From assembly GCA_913057515.1 (NCBI GenBank), contig CAJXOJ010000005.1:1-64000 (forward strand): a stretch of DNA of 64,000 nt. Reading direction: 5' to 3'. Each line of letters opens with the position of its first letter. Within the stretch, counting starts at the first letter, position 1. This document shows positions 29,703 through 40,113 of the stretch, piece by piece. Source of the stretch: an uncultured Cycloclasticus sp. (lineage in GTDB: Bacteria > Pseudomonadota > Gammaproteobacteria > Methylococcales > Cycloclasticaceae). Made by a program: the position numbers and the translations under genes. Below the pieces are notes generated by a model. The model was not told the origin of the DNA, did no database searches, and saw only the letters and a program-made list of their open reading frames with translations.

Positions 29703-30993
29703 GTCGCGACGCCCCGTCTAATAAAACAGACAGTGCAATATCATCGTCATCCACTAGCAACTCGCTGGGTTCAATAAACGTCGCCATCAGTTCACTAGCT
29801 GATGGGAAATGCAGGTCCTCTGGTACTCGTTGGCCGTCAGTCACAAAGCTTAAGGGTATTTGCTGCTCGATAATGGCTGATAACGCACTACCAGGGCAAT
29901 CAGTTTCATCCAGTTTACTTAAAATGCAACCAACCAACTCTGCATCGGCAAAGGTGTTCATCGCTTCACGCATTGCCCGCGACTCTGTTGTTGCTGAAAT
30001 AACCAAGTAATTATCTATATCAAACTTCTCATCTCGCAATAATTTAAACTGCTCGGTCATACGAATATCGCGTTGGCTCATCCCCGCTGTATCTATTAGC
30101 ACTAAACGCTTGTCAACAAAATCTGTTAGCGCGTCACGGAAATCATCCTGAGTGGATGCAACTCGCATTGGAACCCCTAAAATTCTAGCAAAATTACTTA
30201 ATTGTTCATGTGCACCAATACGAAAGTTGTCCGTTGTTATTAAAGCCAATGAGTCTGCCCCATGACGCATTCTGAAGCGCGCAGCAATTTTTGCAATGGT
30301 GGTTGTTTTCCCCACCCCTGTTGGACCAACGAGGGCCACCAAACCACCTTCATCTAAGATTTTATTATCCATAATAGGCAATGCATCAGAGGCTAACTTT
30401 AGACAATTTATCCATGCTGCTTCAAGTTCAGTATCAACTACCACTGCCTCGGCGAGCTTAACACTCAATTTCTTTGAAAAACCCGTGTCTAATAAGCGCC
30501 TAATAACATCTATTCTGACTGGGTTTTGTTGCGTTTTATCAGCCCAAGAAAGCTCATTTAAGGTTGTTCTAAATTCTTGACGCATCATATCAAGTTCATG
30601 TTTGACTGCTTTAATAGCAGGATCTTCTACCCATTCGTTTTTACGTATGGCTGGCTCTTTTTTAACTTTTTGAGGTCGAGCCTGCGCTTGCTCTCGTACA
30701 GGTTTCTTTTTTGACGGTGTATAGTCTTCTCGATACGCCTGTTTCGGCGCTTTATTCCAGTCTATCGAGACTCGATCTTTTTTTAATTCTTCATCAAGCC
30801 TCGAGTCAAATAAAGCCTCTTTTTTATCTGCGGCGGCCTGAATAGCTTGTTCATCGTAGTCCTTAGCAGCAACAATTTCTACACCGTTATCCACTCGATT
30901 ATTAGACAAAATGACGGCATCCGCTCCCAATTGCTCTTTCACTAATCTCAGCGCTTCACGCATATCTGGGGCAAAAAATCGTTTAATTTTCAT
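29689..30993 (-). CDS. flhF: Flagellar SRP-like GTPase FlhF
   Basis: MKIKRFFAPDMREALRLVKEQLGADAVILSNN; ALVGPTGVGKTTTIAKIAAR; LIDTAGMSQRD. Confidence 0.95.
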   Translation of the reverse strand: MKIKRFFAPDMREALRLVKEQLGADAVILSNNRVDNGVEIVAAKDYDEQAIQAAADKKEALFDSRLDEELKKDRVSIDWNKAPKQAYREDYTPSKKKPVREQAQARPQKVKKEPAIRKNEWVEDPAIKAVKHELDMMRQEFRTTLNELSWADKTQQNPVRIDVIRRLLDTGFSKKLSVKLAEAVVVDTELEAAWINCLKLASDALPIMDNKILDEGGLVALVGPTGVGKTTTIAKIAARFRMRHGADSLALITTDNFRIGAHEQLSNFARILGVPMRVASTQDDFRDALTDFVDKRLVLIDTAGMSQRDIRMTEQFKLLRDEKFDIDNYLVISATTESRAMREAMNTFADAELVGCILSKLDETDCPGSALSAIIEQQIPLSFVTDGQRVPEDLHFPSASELMATFIEPSELLVDDDDIALSVLLDGASRHANV

Positions 30994-31016
30994 CGTATAT
31001 AGTCTCTTATAATCTA

Positions 31017-33107
31017 TTAACCATTTTGCCCAACACTGCCAACAACACGCACTTGCCTGTCATCAGGTATTTCGTTGTAAGACAAAACATTTAACGTTGA
31101 AATGGAGTGGCGAACAAAGTGAGCCAACCAAGGACGCAAAAAACCAGAGACTAGAAGGACAGCACTTTTGCCTTCCATTTCTAATTTCTGAGTACTTTCT
31201 TGTAATGCTTTTATCATTCTTTCTGCTAACCCTGGCTCAAGTCCCGCGCTACCATCTTCTGACGCTTGCAAACTTTGCTGCAATAAGCGTTCCAAATCTG
31301 GATCTAAGGTTATCACTGACAATTCACTGTCTAAACCACTGATTTTCTGGACAATTGAGCGGCCTAAAGCAATTCTAACCGCCGCGGTGAGCGCGCCAGC
31401 ATCTTGACTTATTCGACCGTGTTCAATCAATGCTTCGGCGACAGTTCGCATATCTCGAACCGGTATATTCTCCTGTAACAAATTTTGCAGCACTTTTACT
31501 ACAGCACCTAATGAAATAGTATCAGGCACTAAATCTTCGACCAATTTCGGTGCAGATTTTTTCAATGTATCGAGCATTTGCTGCACTTCTTCATGACCTA
31601 GTAATTCATGTGCATGAGTCTGAATAATTTGGCTTAAATGTGTTGCCACCACTGTGCTAGGGTCCACCACGGTATAGCCCATTGTTTGCGCTTGGTCTTT
31701 TTGCGCTGAATCAATCCAAATAGCATCCAAACCAAAGGCAGGATCTTTGGTTGCGATACCTTGAATGTCGCCAAACACCTGACCTGGATTAATAGCCAGC
31801 TCTCTATCAGGGTGAATTTCTACCTCCCCAATATTGACACCCATCAAGGTCAAACGGTATACATTGGGTGCTAAGTCTAAGTTGTCACGAATATGTACAG
31901 ATGGAATTAAGAAGCCCAGCTCTTGAGATAGCTTTTTACGTACACCTTTAATCCGTGACATCAACTCACCGCCCTGTGCTTTATCAACTAAGGGGATTAA
32001 TCGATACCCGACTTCCAAACCTATCATATCCACTGGCGCCACATCATCCCAAGATAGCTCTTTGGGTTCATCAGGCATGGCTTGAACCAACGGTTCAAGG
32101 TCTTCAGGTTCTGACTCTGCCTGCAATTGTTTTTTGTATACCAAATAAGCGGCATAACCCAAACCAGATGATAAGGCAATAAAGACTAAGTTCGGCATCC
32201 CTGGGATTAACCCTAGTGCACCTATAATTGCAGCAGAAATCGCTAGCGCCTTGGGGTTGCTTAACACCTGCAAAGAAACTTGCTCGCCCATGTCTTGATT
32301 GCTGTTAACGCGAGTAACGATAATAGCGGTTGCCGTAGACAATAATAAACCGGGGATCTGTGCCACCAGACCATCACCAATCGTTAGTAGCGTGTAATAC
32401 TCCATCGCTTGTGAAAACGCCAAATCATGCTGAATAACTCCAACACCTAAACCACCTACAATATTGATTAATAAAATTAGAATACCAGCGACCGCATCGC
32501 CACGAACAAACTTACTGGCACCATCCATCGATCCATAAAAATCAGCTTCTTGACTGATTTCTGCACGTCGATCACGTGCTTGATCTTGCGTCAGCAAGCC
32601 TGAATTTAAATCGGCATCAATCGCCATCTGCTTGCCCGGCATCGCATCGAGGGTAAATCGAGCACTCACCTCCGAAACTCGGCCCGCACCCTTGGTTACT
32701 ACAACAAAGTTAATAATAATGAGGATACTAAAAACCACTAAACCGACCGCGTAATTACCGCCAATAACAAAGGCCCCAAACGCTTCAATCACCTTACCAG
32801 CCGCATCACCTCCATTATGTCCTTCAAGCAACACCACCCGTGTTGATGCTACGTTCAAACTCAACCGTAATAGGGTCGCAATTAATAAAAAGCTGGGGAA
32901 AACGGCAAAATCTAATGGACGCAATGCATACACCACCACCAATAAAACAATCAATGACAACGCTATATTAAAAGTAAAAAATATGTCTAATAAGAAGGGC
33001 GGTAATGGTAAGACAAGCATCGCCAATATCACCATAATAAGAATCGGGGCACCTAAGCCGTTACGAGCAAAATCCAATAAAAGCTTTGAAATATCGTTAA
33101 AGTTCAT
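31017..33107 (-). CDS. flhA: Flagellar export protein FlhA
   Basis: LRLSLNVASTRVVLLEGH, MPGKQMAIDADLNSG FHIPEP motif; 696 aa. Confidence 0.97.
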   Translation of the reverse strand: MNFNDISKLLLDFARNGLGAPILIMVILAMLVLPLPPFLLDIFFTFNIALSLIVLLVVVYALRPLDFAVFPSFLLIATLLRLSLNVASTRVVLLEGHNGGDAAGKVIEAFGAFVIGGNYAVGLVVFSILIIINFVVVTKGAGRVSEVSARFTLDAMPGKQMAIDADLNSGLLTQDQARDRRAEISQEADFYGSMDGASKFVRGDAVAGILILLINIVGGLGVGVIQHDLAFSQAMEYYTLLTIGDGLVAQIPGLLLSTATAIIVTRVNSNQDMGEQVSLQVLSNPKALAISAAIIGALGLIPGMPNLVFIALSSGLGYAAYLVYKKQLQAESEPEDLEPLVQAMPDEPKELSWDDVAPVDMIGLEVGYRLIPLVDKAQGGELMSRIKGVRKKLSQELGFLIPSVHIRDNLDLAPNVYRLTLMGVNIGEVEIHPDRELAINPGQVFGDIQGIATKDPAFGLDAIWIDSAQKDQAQTMGYTVVDPSTVVATHLSQIIQTHAHELLGHEEVQQMLDTLKKSAPKLVEDLVPDTISLGAVVKVLQNLLQENIPVRDMRTVAEALIEHGRISQDAGALTAAVRIALGRSIVQKISGLDSELSVITLDPDLERLLQQSLQASEDGSAGLEPGLAERMIKALQESTQKLEMEGKSAVLLVSGFLRPWLAHFVRHSISTLNVLSYNEIPDDRQVRVVGSVGQNG

Positions 33108-33132
33108 TGTTAATCATCTTCATCTTTAAAGG

Positions 33133-34278
33133 TTAATGTGTCTTGTTCGCATATTTTTTATATTCATCTGGGATAGCGATATCGCTAGGTGCCTTTGGCG
33201 CCTTCCAGCGTTTTTCTGTCGCAATCCTCAACTGATAAACATAGGCCAGCACTTGGGCCACCGCTAAATACAAACCTTTGGGCACTTCCTGGTCAATCTC
33301 GGTCGTAAAGAATAATGCCCGCGCTAATGGGGGAGCAGACACCAACGTAACGCCATTACCAACAGCAATGTTACGAATTTGAGCGGCCATTAAGTCCCCT
33401 CCTTTTGCAACAACAATAGGTGCACCATTGCCACCTTCTTCATATTTTAACGCTACCGCAAAATGAGTCGGATTGGTAACAATAACATCTGCCTGTGGTA
33501 CTGCTTCAAGCATCCTGCCTTGCGACATCTCTTGTTGTAATTGGCGTATTTTACCTTTTACTTCTGGTCGCCCTTCTGTTTGCTTCATTTCATCTTTAAC
33601 TTCTTGAAGCGTCATTTTTAATTTCTTTTTGTATTCCCATATACTAAATGGCACATCAATCGCAACAACCACTAATAAAGAGGCACACAACAGCACAAAG
33701 GCGAGAGTCATCACTTCACTCGCTCGCAACAAAGCCTCTTCTATGGATAACTGGCTAAGGTTAACAAACTCATAAAGGTACAGATTAACCAATATTGCCA
33801 TGACACCGAGCACCAAGCCAAATTTTAGCAGTGATTTGACAAGCTCTATCAGGCTACGAACGGCAAACATACGTTTGAAACCAGCAATAGGGCTCATTTT
33901 GCTGGCCTTTGGTGCAAACGCTTCGGCACTAAAAGACCACCCCCCCATTGCAATCGGGCCAGCCAAGGAGGCAATGACCATCGCTGCTAAAAAAGGAGCC
34001 ACGAACAACAAAGCATCTTGCATAGCCAACTGCAAACTGTTTATCGTTTCTAAGGGATCAAACATACTGCTTCTATCAATCTTAAATGCACTTTCCATTA
34101 CTCCCCACATGCCTTTAATGATTCGATCCCCAGTCATCCAAACCATCACTGAACCCATCATCAACACAACGACTGTATTAAGTTCTCTCGAGCGCGCAAT
34201 ATCCCCCTTTTTTCGGGCATCCTCCTCTCGTTTGGCGGTGGGTTCTTCGGTTTTTTCTTGATCGCTATCATTGGCCAT
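33133..34278 (-). CDS. flhB: Flagellar export switch protein FlhB
   Basis: DSDQEKTEEPTAKREEDARKKGDIARSREL; VTNPTHFAVALKYEE autocleavage site. Confidence 0.97.
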   Translation of the reverse strand: MANDSDQEKTEEPTAKREEDARKKGDIARSRELNTVVVLMMGSVMVWMTGDRIIKGMWGVMESAFKIDRSSMFDPLETINSLQLAMQDALLFVAPFLAAMVIASLAGPIAMGGWSFSAEAFAPKASKMSPIAGFKRMFAVRSLIELVKSLLKFGLVLGVMAILVNLYLYEFVNLSQLSIEEALLRASEVMTLAFVLLCASLLVVVAIDVPFSIWEYKKKLKMTLQEVKDEMKQTEGRPEVKGKIRQLQQEMSQGRMLEAVPQADVIVTNPTHFAVALKYEEGGNGAPIVVAKGGDLMAAQIRNIAVGNGVTLVSAPPLARALFFTTEIDQEVPKGLYLAVAQVLAYVYQLRIATEKRWKAPKAPSDIAIPDEYKKYANKTH

Positions 34279-34279
34279 A

Positions 34280-35059
34280 TCAATGCCTTATCCGTAGAAA
34301 GTCGCCGATCACGCCATAGCTCTCGACCAGTAAATTCGTGAAATTATCTAAAACCCCAGGAATCGTCACCCACATTAAAAGCAAACCTAAGATCAATGTA
34401 ATCGGAAAGCCAACCGAAAAAATATTAAGCTGCGGCGCAGCTTTAGTGACAACACCAAACGCAATATTGACCATTAGCAACGATGCAATGGCAGGCATGG
34501 CCATCAACAGTCCTGCAGAAAAAATTCTGCTTGACCACGCAATAATTGACCATATATCTGAACGCTCCATACCAATAGCCCCTATCGGTAAGGTATTGAA
34601 ACTATCAATCAACATCTCAATGAGCACCAAATGCCCACCCAATGTTAAAAATATAAGTGTCGCCAAGACTAAATAAAATTGACTCAGCACCGGCACACTC
34701 ACCCCAGTTGTAGGGTCAACCATAGAGGCGAAACCTAAGCCCATGCTATAGGCGATACCTTGCCCAGCAAAAATAATCGCACTAAAGACCAACTGTAAAA
34801 CAAAGCCAGCCGATATACCGATAAAGATTTGCTGCAACCCTGTGATAAGGCCTTCGTGACTAAGGACTTCAATCGTCTGCTGCTCGGGTAATAATGGCAA
34901 GGTGAAAAAAGTAATCATCAACGTTACGCCAGCCAGAATTTTACCGTCAACAAACCGGCCACTAAACACTGGAATAGCGATAAACATAGCGCCAATTCGC
35001 AATAGCGGCCAAAAGAAATTAGAAGCCCACATCATGATTTGTTGCTCGCTATAAACCAT
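34280..35059 (-). CDS. fliR: Flagellar export protein FliR
   Basis: Multi-TM, AMFIAIPVFSG, QGIAYSMGLGFASMVDP; between fliQ and flhB. Confidence 0.94.
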   Translation of the reverse strand: MVYSEQQIMMWASNFFWPLLRIGAMFIAIPVFSGRFVDGKILAGVTLMITFFTLPLLPEQQTIEVLSHEGLITGLQQIFIGISAGFVLQLVFSAIIFAGQGIAYSMGLGFASMVDPTTGVSVPVLSQFYLVLATLIFLTLGGHLVLIEMLIDSFNTLPIGAIGMERSDIWSIIAWSSRIFSAGLLMAMPAIASLLMVNIAFGVVTKAAPQLNIFSVGFPITLILGLLLMWVTIPGVLDNFTNLLVESYGVIGDFLRIRH

Positions 35060-35074
35060 GCTTTCGACGCCCGC

Positions 35075-35344
35075 CTAGCCGATTAACTCTGGAATGCTGA
35101 TAAATGTTTGCCGAGTAAAATTTATTATTAAACGCAACATCCATGGCCCAGCGATAGATAAAACAACAACTGTTATTAACAATTTAGGTACAAAGCTTAA
35201 TGTTTGCTCATTAATTTGTGTCGCTGCTTGAAACATCGCAACCACCAACCCAACCGCTAGAGCCGACAATAAAATAGGCGCCGCCAACAGCACTGTTACC
35301 TGTAAGGCTTGCTCGCCTAGATGCATAACGCTATCAGGTGTCAT
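35075..35344 (-). CDS. fliQ: Flagellar export protein FliQ
   Basis: 89 aa, two TMs, FQAATQINEQTLSFVPKL. Confidence 0.95.
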   Translation of the reverse strand: MTPDSVMHLGEQALQVTVLLAAPILLSALAVGLVVAMFQAATQINEQTLSFVPKLLITVVVLSIAGPWMLRLIINFTRQTFISIPELIG

Positions 35345-35356
35345 TGATCACCCCCC

Positions 35357-36088
35357 TTAAGTGAAAAAGCTTGCCGCTAATGTTTCCATCACCAACGCCC
35401 AACCATCTACTAACACAAAGAGCATTAACTTAAACGGTAATGAAATAATGAGCGGAGATAACATCATCATCCCCATGGACATCAACACACTCGCCACCAC
35501 CATGTCGATAATTAAAAAGGGTATAAAAATCATAAAGCCGATTTGAAAAGCTGTTTTCAATTCGCTGGTAACAAACGCTGGAAGTAATAATGACATCGGC
35601 ACTTCAGACGCTTCAGTCATCGGCTCTGCGCCTGAAATGCGCGCAAACATTTCCAAGTCATCATTTCTGGTCTGCCTTAACATAAAGGCACGAAAAGGCT
35701 CTATTGCTTTTGTAATGGCAACGTCTGCCGCTATCTGATCATTTAAATAAGGCTGAAGCGCTTCATTATTTGCTTTTTCAAACACCGGAGACATAATGAA
35801 AAATGTAAGAAACAAGGCAAGGCCTAATAAAATTTGATTACTGGGGGTTTGTGGTGTTCCTATTGCTTGGCGAAGAATAGACAAAACAATAATAACCCTT
35901 GTAAACGATGTCATCATGATCAACAAGCTCGGCAAAACAGTTAATACCGTCATCACCGCTAGAATTTGTAGCGTTACTGAATAACTTTTACCATCACCCG
36001 CTATCGTAATAGCTTCAATTCCGTTGGCTGCTATGGCACTTAACGGTGTTAAACCGAGGAAAATAAGCAAAAACAGTAACCGTTTCAT
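35357..36088 (-). CDS. fliP: Flagellar export protein FliP
   Basis: [47 protein letters not shown]. Confidence 0.97.
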   Translation of the reverse strand: MKRLLFLLIFLGLTPLSAIAANGIEAITIAGDGKSYSVTLQILAVMTVLTVLPSLLIMMTSFTRVIIVLSILRQAIGTPQTPSNQILLGLALFLTFFIMSPVFEKANNEALQPYLNDQIAADVAITKAIEPFRAFMLRQTRNDDLEMFARISGAEPMTEASEVPMSLLLPAFVTSELKTAFQIGFMIFIPFLIIDMVVASVLMSMGMMMLSPLIISLPFKLMLFVLVDGWALVMETLAASFFT

Positions 36089-36522
36089 TGAGCCGGCCCT
36101 TTCTTCATGATGTTTTGCAGGTTTTCTTTAAAGCTCTGCCCTGTCAGCACGTCATTATTAGTTTTTTCTGAAATTTCACCCTTCTCAAATGTATGCAGTT
36201 TCACCACTCGACCTGGCGCAACACCCAGCAAAATATGTTGCTGACCCGCTTTAATCAATATTGCTTTTTCCCTAGTCCCAAGCGAAATGCCAGACACTAT
36301 TTTAAGATCACCCTTGTTATTGGATGTAAAGCCTGTAAGCCTTTTTGCTAGCCATGCAACCACGAGAATCATCAACAAAACAAATACTAAACCAATCGTC
36401 CATTGAGTCAGGTTAGCGGTTGATAAAGGCTCAGCACTATTAGAACCGACAACAGATGATGTAGCTGCTAAGGCGGTATGAGAGATTAATGTCAACAATA
36501 GACAATATAAACGTTTCATCAC
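36085..36522 (-). CDS. fliO: Flagellar export protein FliO
   Basis: Signal peptide, single [34 protein letters not shown]-type domain; between fliN and fliP. Confidence 0.9.
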   Translation of the reverse strand: MMKRLYCLLLTLISHTALAATSSVVGSNSAEPLSTANLTQWTIGLVFVLLMILVVAWLAKRLTGFTSNNKGDLKIVSGISLGTREKAILIKAGQQHILLGVAPGRVVKLHTFEKGEISEKTNNDVLTGQSFKENLQNIMKKGPAQ

Positions 36523-36935
36523 TTAAGCTTTTTAACTCGCTCTGCTGGGGTAATAATATCTGTTAAACGCAAACCAAACTTATCGTTAACAACCACCACC
36601 TCACCACGCGCAATCAAGGTATTATTCACTAATACATCCATTGGCTCTCCCGCCAAACGGTCCAACTCAATTACTGACCCTTGGTTTAACTGAAGTAGAT
36701 TACGAATACTAATCTCGGTGTTACCCACCTCCATCGAAATAGTCACTGGTACATCTAACAGTACATCTAAGTTAACTTCACTGTCAGTGTTCAGTGCACC
36801 ACCCATATCAGATATAGGTGCAAAAGCGGCTGCTTGAGCGGCTTCTGGATCAGCAAACGCCTCTACCCCATTGCCAGCAGTATTATCTATTTGATCGTTC
36901 AACTCTAATCCCTCGTTGTTACCTTCGTCATTCAT
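36519..36935 (-). CDS. fliN: Flagellar motor switch protein FliN
   Basis: LDVPVTISMEVGNTEISIRNLLQLNQGSVIELDRLAGEPMDVLVNNTLIARGEVVVVNDKFGLRLTDI. Confidence 0.97.
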   Translation of the reverse strand: MNDEGNNEGLELNDQIDNTAGNGVEAFADPEAAQAAAFAPISDMGGALNTDSEVNLDVLLDVPVTISMEVGNTEISIRNLLQLNQGSVIELDRLAGEPMDVLVNNTLIARGEVVVVNDKFGLRLTDIITPAERVKKLK

Positions 36936-37945
36936 TGTTTCAGCGCCTCACCGAGCAAACTAGCCACTTCTTCACGCTCCATTTTATCTTCTAGCTGTAT
37001 GGCAAAATGACCATTACTCTCGCCAAGCTTCCCTTTAAATAGAGGCATTTCTCCAGACTCAATAATGACTTGCTCAGGTAAGGTAATCGGTAAGACATCT
37101 CCTTCTTTAAAACCCAGCACGTCCTTCAGCGAGGTCTCTTGCTTTAACAAAACACAGTTAACATCAACGTCTGCTGTTTTAATGTCTCCCCTTAAGGTAG
37201 ATTTCCAACGTGTATCGGTATCGCCTCTATCACTTTGAATACCAGCGTCTAATAATTCACGAATAGGCTCTAGCATGCTATATGGCAAACTGAATTGAAT
37301 ATCACCACCACCACTTTCTAATTCTAAGTGAATAGTTGAAACCACCATCACTTCTGTCGGGCTAACGATATTTGCAAATTGTGGGTTAACTTCAGAATTC
37401 ACATATTCAAAATCCAGCTTCAAGACAGGCTCCCACGCCTTCGCTAAGTCTTTAAAAATAATATCTAGCACAATACGCACAACACGCATTTCTGTCGCTG
37501 TAAACTCGCGCCCTTCCACTTTGCTATGAAACTGACCGCTGCCACCAAAGTAGCTATCAACAATCATAAAAACCAAGGTAGGGTCCAAGATAAAAAGCGC
37601 AGATCCTCTTAATGATTTTATTTTTATAATATTTAAATTAGTTGGAACAAACAAAGTATGCACATACTCAGAGAATTTCAACATTTGAATACCTGACACC
37701 GAAACATCCGTTGAGCGTCTTAAAAAGTTAAAAATACTGATTCGGAAATATCGCGCAAAGCGCTCATTAACCATCTCGAGAGTCGGCATCCGACCACGAA
37801 TAATTCTATCTTGGCTATTGAAATCATAACCAGCCGGCTCACCATCGGGCGTATCAACACCTGTTTCCGTTTCTACCTCACCTTCATCGACCCCATGCAA
37901 CAAGGCATTTATTTCATCCTGCGTCAATAAATCTGAATCAGACAT
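36932..37945 (-). CDS. fliM: Flagellar motor switch protein FliM
   Basis: LTQDEINALLHGV CheY-binding peptide; RIIRGRMPTLEMVNERFARYFRISIFNFLRR. Confidence 0.97.
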   Translation of the reverse strand: MSDSDLLTQDEINALLHGVDEGEVETETGVDTPDGEPAGYDFNSQDRIIRGRMPTLEMVNERFARYFRISIFNFLRRSTDVSVSGIQMLKFSEYVHTLFVPTNLNIIKIKSLRGSALFILDPTLVFMIVDSYFGGSGQFHSKVEGREFTATEMRVVRIVLDIIFKDLAKAWEPVLKLDFEYVNSEVNPQFANIVSPTEVMVVSTIHLELESGGGDIQFSLPYSMLEPIRELLDAGIQSDRGDTDTRWKSTLRGDIKTADVDVNCVLLKQETSLKDVLGFKEGDVLPITLPEQVIIESGEMPLFKGKLGESNGHFAIQLEDKMEREEVASLLGEALKQ

Positions 37946-38488
37946 TTACTGCATCACCAAGTCTGTGAAAAAAATCTCCTTCACTTTAGGCGACACTTTT
38001 CGCTCTGTTAATACCTTATTAACGGCCTCTTTTATCTCCGCTTGTAGTTGATTTTTTCCCTCTGTTGTTTTGAGCGATTCGGGGTCTTGAGCAGATAGCA
38101 ACATCAGAATATTATTTCGAATAACAGGGTTATGTTTTTTCACCGCATCAATGGCCTGCTCATCCTCCGCCATTAAGCTGATGGCTAATTTCATTACCTT
38201 AATATCACCATTAGAAAAATTCACCATAAAAGGTGGCGTTAACGCTTCGTAAATATTTACTTTTGCTTCTCCAGCATCGTCATCAGCGCTCGCTTCTGCT
38301 GAATCATCACTAGCGGAGCTCTGTGACTCAACGTCCACTGTTTTTTTATCGTCTTCAAAAAAACCAGAGAAATACAAACCTGCACCTGCAATAATTGCCA
38401 ATAGCACAACACCGCCAGCAATCATTACTAATTTTTTTTTAGACTTCCCTGTTTCTTCAACCGGTGCGTCTTGTTCTTCTTCTGCCAT
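37946..38488 (-). CDS. fliL: Flagellar basal body-associated protein FliL
   Basis: Single N-terminal TM, FMVNFSNG, AINKVLTERK-like C-terminus (AVNKVLTERKVSPKVKEIFFTDLVMQ). Confidence 0.92.
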   Translation of the reverse strand: MAEEEQDAPVEETGKSKKKLVMIAGGVVLLAIIAGAGLYFSGFFEDDKKTVDVESQSSASDDSAEASADDDAGEAKVNIYEALTPPFMVNFSNGDIKVMKLAISLMAEDEQAIDAVKKHNPVIRNNILMLLSAQDPESLKTTEGKNQLQAEIKEAVNKVLTERKVSPKVKEIFFTDLVMQ

Positions 38489-38523
38489 AATAATCTCCTT
38501 AAACGTTTATTAAACTTGTGAAA

Positions 38524-38538
38524 GCAATTGCTGTGCCA
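38524..38538 (-). promoter_or_regulatory. Sigma-54 (RpoN) promoter of the fliL operon
   Basis: Reverse strand TGGCAC-AGCAA-TTGC matches the -24/-12 consensus TGGCAC-N5-TTGC; 36-50 bp upstream of the fliL ATG. Confidence 0.85.
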
Positions 38539-38662
38539 TTAAATAAAACCAAATATTACAATTACTTAGAGTTAAATTCTAATAAAATGTCAAACTCCAG
38601 TCATTAACCTAGGGCATTAATAATGGTGTTCGTCAACATTATGACATCTCTAAACGCAAAAA

Positions 38663-38691
38663 TGCCCAGAGTGCTTTAAGCACTCTGGGCA
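38663..38691 (-). terminator. Rho-independent terminator downstream of fliK
   Basis: Perfect 13-bp stem TGCCCAGAGTGCT-TTA-AGCACTCTGGGCA followed on the minus strand by TTTTTGCGTTT. Confidence 0.9.
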
Positions 38692-38721
38692 TAGAATTGT
38701 CGCTCAATATTTATTTAATCG

Positions 38722-39960
38722 TCAGGCAAACTCACTAAACAAACCATTATATTCTCTTACTGGCTGATCAGACATAAGCCCGTCCTCTTCACCAACAAGC
38801 TCAGCAAAGTGCTCCTGCTCGCCATCTTGATGCTTTGAAGCCTGCTCACGTTGTTCTGCAAACGAACGCTCAGAAACATCAATATTCCCCAGATTCACAT
38901 TTTGCTCACTGAACATGTCACGTAAACGAGGCAGCGCCGCATCGATCGCTTCTCGCGTCGCACCGTGTTGCGCTGTAAACGAAACTGTCGCCTGCTCATT
39001 TTGCATTTGAATTCTTACTTCAATCGGTCCCATATTCTGCGGGTTTAATCGGATCTGAGCACCATTCATTGATTGGTTCACCATCCACTGGACTCGCTGG
39101 CTAAAACCCTCACTCCATTTTGGGTGACCCATTGGTGTATCCAACTGAATAGAGGTTTTTTCTGTTAACGGTTGTGATACTGCTCCCTGCGTAAGAGCTC
39201 CAATATTGACAGGAGCTGCCTCTTGAGCTGCTGCAGCCTTGCTAGAAGGTACTTTTTTAGCCATCTCCATAACGGTATTAATATTCTCTACGGGAATATT
39301 CCCGCGCTCTAGAAAAAACGTCGGCACCCCAACTGGGCGGCTACTATCACCTAACGGAGCTATCGCATTACTTTTTCCACCAGCTCTAACTTTATCGCTA
39401 GGCAGCTGTCCTGTTGCCAACGCCACAACCTGAGCTGATGATTCATTAGCCTGACTCAATGGATCAAAAATAATGTCTTTTTCAGCCTTTCCTATCGTCC
39501 TAACAAATTCATCATGAACTAAAGTCCCAAGCTCTGCCGCTTGTGGCAATTCATTGCCGCTAGTATTCGTATAGGTAATATCTAATTCAGTTGATAAGCT
39601 AACCGTTTGCTCAAGTAGCTGTGTTCCATCTTTAATATTTTCTAAACCGATGGCTAACTCTTCAGAACTACCATTGTTTTGCTCTAATACCACAGTTTCG
39701 TCTCCGTCTACTTTAAACGATTCTGCTTCTTTTTTAACACCCTTACTCTCATATACATCACTTATAGAATCGGGCTTTTCGAGGTCTTTTTCGACTTGAG
39801 AGGGTGATTCACCACGCTTATTTTTAAGGCTATTGATCTTTTCTTCATAATGCCCCGAAAAACTCGCATCAGCTGATTTACTTGCTTCATCAGCAGTTGC
39901 TCCGTTCCTCAAGCTTACTAAATTGTCTACAGAGCTCTTTAACGTAGCAGATACTTCCAT
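38722..39960 (-). CDS. fliK: Flagellar hook-length control protein FliK
   Basis: C-terminal WSEGFSQRVQWMVNQSMNGAQIRLNPQNMGPIEVRIQMQNEQATVSFTAQHGATREAIDAALPRLRDMFSEQNVNLGNIDVS. Likely start MEVSATLKS at 39960, downstream of the ORF-track start 40038. Confidence 0.92.
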   Translation of the reverse strand: MEVSATLKSSVDNLVSLRNGATADEASKSADASFSGHYEEKINSLKNKRGESPSQVEKDLEKPDSISDVYESKGVKKEAESFKVDGDETVVLEQNNGSSEELAIGLENIKDGTQLLEQTVSLSTELDITYTNTSGNELPQAAELGTLVHDEFVRTIGKAEKDIIFDPLSQANESSAQVVALATGQLPSDKVRAGGKSNAIAPLGDSSRPVGVPTFFLERGNIPVENINTVMEMAKKVPSSKAAAAQEAAPVNIGALTQGAVSQPLTEKTSIQLDTPMGHPKWSEGFSQRVQWMVNQSMNGAQIRLNPQNMGPIEVRIQMQNEQATVSFTAQHGATREAIDAALPRLRDMFSEQNVNLGNIDVSERSFAEQREQASKHQDGEQEHFAELVGEEDGLMSDQPVREYNGLFSEFA

Positions 39961-40002
39961 CGCTATTCTCCATCCATTGTTAAGTCTATCTAAAATATCA
40001 AA

Positions 40003-40017
40003 GCAATAGATATGCCA
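40003..40017 (-). promoter_or_regulatory. Sigma-54 (RpoN) promoter of fliK
   Basis: Reverse strand TGGCAT-ATCTA-TTGC; 43-57 bp upstream of the fliK ATG at 39960. Confidence 0.75.
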
Positions 40018-40035
40018 TAAAAAACCAATGGTTTT

Positions 40036-40063
40036 CAAGTTGATTAACTTAAGTTAATCAACT
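40036..40063. repeat. 28-bp perfect palindrome upstream of fliK
   Basis: AAGTTGATTAACTT|AAGTTAATCAACTT is exactly self-complementary. Confidence 0.9.
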
Positions 40064-40113
40064 TTATTAACTCAACTGTCAATAAGCAATGTAAAAACAC
40101 CCTATAAAGAGGG

